Of a stretch of DNA of 63,024 nt, positions 62,786 to 63,024 are shown piece after piece (position 1 is the stretch's first letter; each line of letters begins with the position of its first letter). Made by a program: the position numbers and the translations under genes. The DNA is taken from the NCBI GenBank assembly GCA_017937305.1, contig JAGBDV010000017.1, positions 1-63,024 of the forward strand, given 5' to 3'. The notes under the pieces were generated by a model that saw nothing but the letters and a program-made list of their open reading frames with translations, made no database searches and was not told where the DNA came from. The DNA is from Bacilli bacterium (lineage in GTDB: Bacteria > Bacillota_I > Bacilli_A > ML615J-28 > CAG-313).

Positions 62786-63024
62786 ATGAAAAAATTTGAA
62801 AATTTATCGAAAGAGGATAAAATAAAAAAATTAAAATTAGATAACAAAATTAGATTTTTGCCGATATGTTTTTTTGTGCCTAGCATTATTGGATTAGGTA
62901 TTTATTTAATTATATTAAAAGAGCCGGCAAAACTGGGAATTGGGTTTTTGCTTAGTGCTCCAATTTCGTTGTTTATGGGATATATTTTACCAGTAAAAGA
63001 TGCAAAAGAAAATATAAAGAAATT
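62786..63024 (+). CDS. Membrane protein, cut by the window edge
   Basis: The first 79 codons of a gene that runs past the end. TTGGAGG lies 5 nt before the ATG. A charged N-terminal 22 residues is followed by two membrane segments (RFLPICFFVPSIIGLGIYL and LGIGFLLSAPISLFMGYIL). Not recognised. The stretch 62514-62785 before it is AT-rich with nothing that I can name. Confidence 0.6.
   Translation, partial: MKKFENLSKEDKIKKLKLDNKIRFLPICFFVPSIIGLGIYLIILKEPAKLGIGFLLSAPISLFMGYILPVKDAKENIKK

Noticed and set aside
1-63024. CRISPR array
   Set aside because: I see no set of regularly spaced short repeats with unique spacers and no cas genes.
1-63024. tRNA or rRNA genes
   Set aside because: No T-loop GGTTCGAATCC-like sequence with matching acceptor stems and no rRNA-like GC-rich stretch was found by eye; a tRNA scan would be decisive.

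Overview
This window is an AT-rich (roughly 30% G+C by eye) chromosomal segment from a low-G+C Gram-positive bacterium of the Bacilli lineage. It carries several endospore-specific genes: an alpha/beta-type small acid-soluble spore protein, a GerE-like LuxR regulator, YlbD and YlbE coat-type proteins, a YjcZ-type small spore protein and a UPF0223 (YktA-type) protein. The organism is therefore probably an endospore former, possibly an uncultured, gut-type member of Bacilli. Genus and species cannot be read from the sequence. Strong AGGAGG ribosome-binding sites, 17-bp-spaced sigma-A promoters and hairpin-plus-T terminators are plentiful.

Layout. 1-16.6 kb holds an ABC exporter, acetate kinase, an orphan ftsZ, a FucO-type alcohol dehydrogenase, an Fe-S aldo/keto reductase, a run of small membrane, regulatory and HAD genes, a predicted PD-(D/E)XK nuclease, a spore protein, the thiI-nifS pair, a SpoU methyltransferase and a TGS-uridine kinase fusion. 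16.7-21.7 kb is the classical rimP-nusA-ylxR-ylxQ-infB-rbfA translation operon, followed by malQ, uvrC, gerE, a KapD-like exonuclease, a YwaF-type membrane protein, RNase J, a Cof phosphatase, def and mscL. 30.8-39.45 kb is an accessory island. It carries a HEPN/DUF4209-like gene, a DpnM-like adenine methylase, a PD-(D/E)XK restriction enzyme, a DpnA-like methylase, a Ser/Thr kinase and two decayed genes. It lies between two 161-bp near-identical direct repeats, each holding the end of a yjcZ-type gene; the left copy has lost its start. 39.5-41.4 kb holds spore-coat-type genes and rpsP-khpA.

From 41.5 to 50.4 kb there are eight same-strand genes with overlaps or gaps of 1-10 bp and no terminator that I can see inside. 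They are a zinc-type ArsR sensor, a P1B metal ATPase, rimM, trmD, a rhodanese-like lipoprotein, an M6 metalloprotease lipoprotein, a radical SAM/SPASM enzyme and a membrane protein ending in a five-fold Cys-Ala repeat. The radical SAM plus Cys-Ala-tail pair, placed in an operon that starts with a metal sensor, is the best candidate here for an undescribed system. The tail is predicted to face the cytosol, where the enzyme could modify it or where it could bind metal.

50.4-60.3 kb holds cvfB, rplS with an L19 leader, membrane proteins, a MATE transporter, a cardiolipin-synthase operon and a GltS-type symporter. 60.4-61.7 kb is a fic cassette between two 83-bp direct repeats that include the gltS terminator. 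This resembles the larger island: in both cases accessory genes sit between copies of a host terminator region and no recombinase is visible. The window ends in two small membrane proteins, the second cut by the edge.
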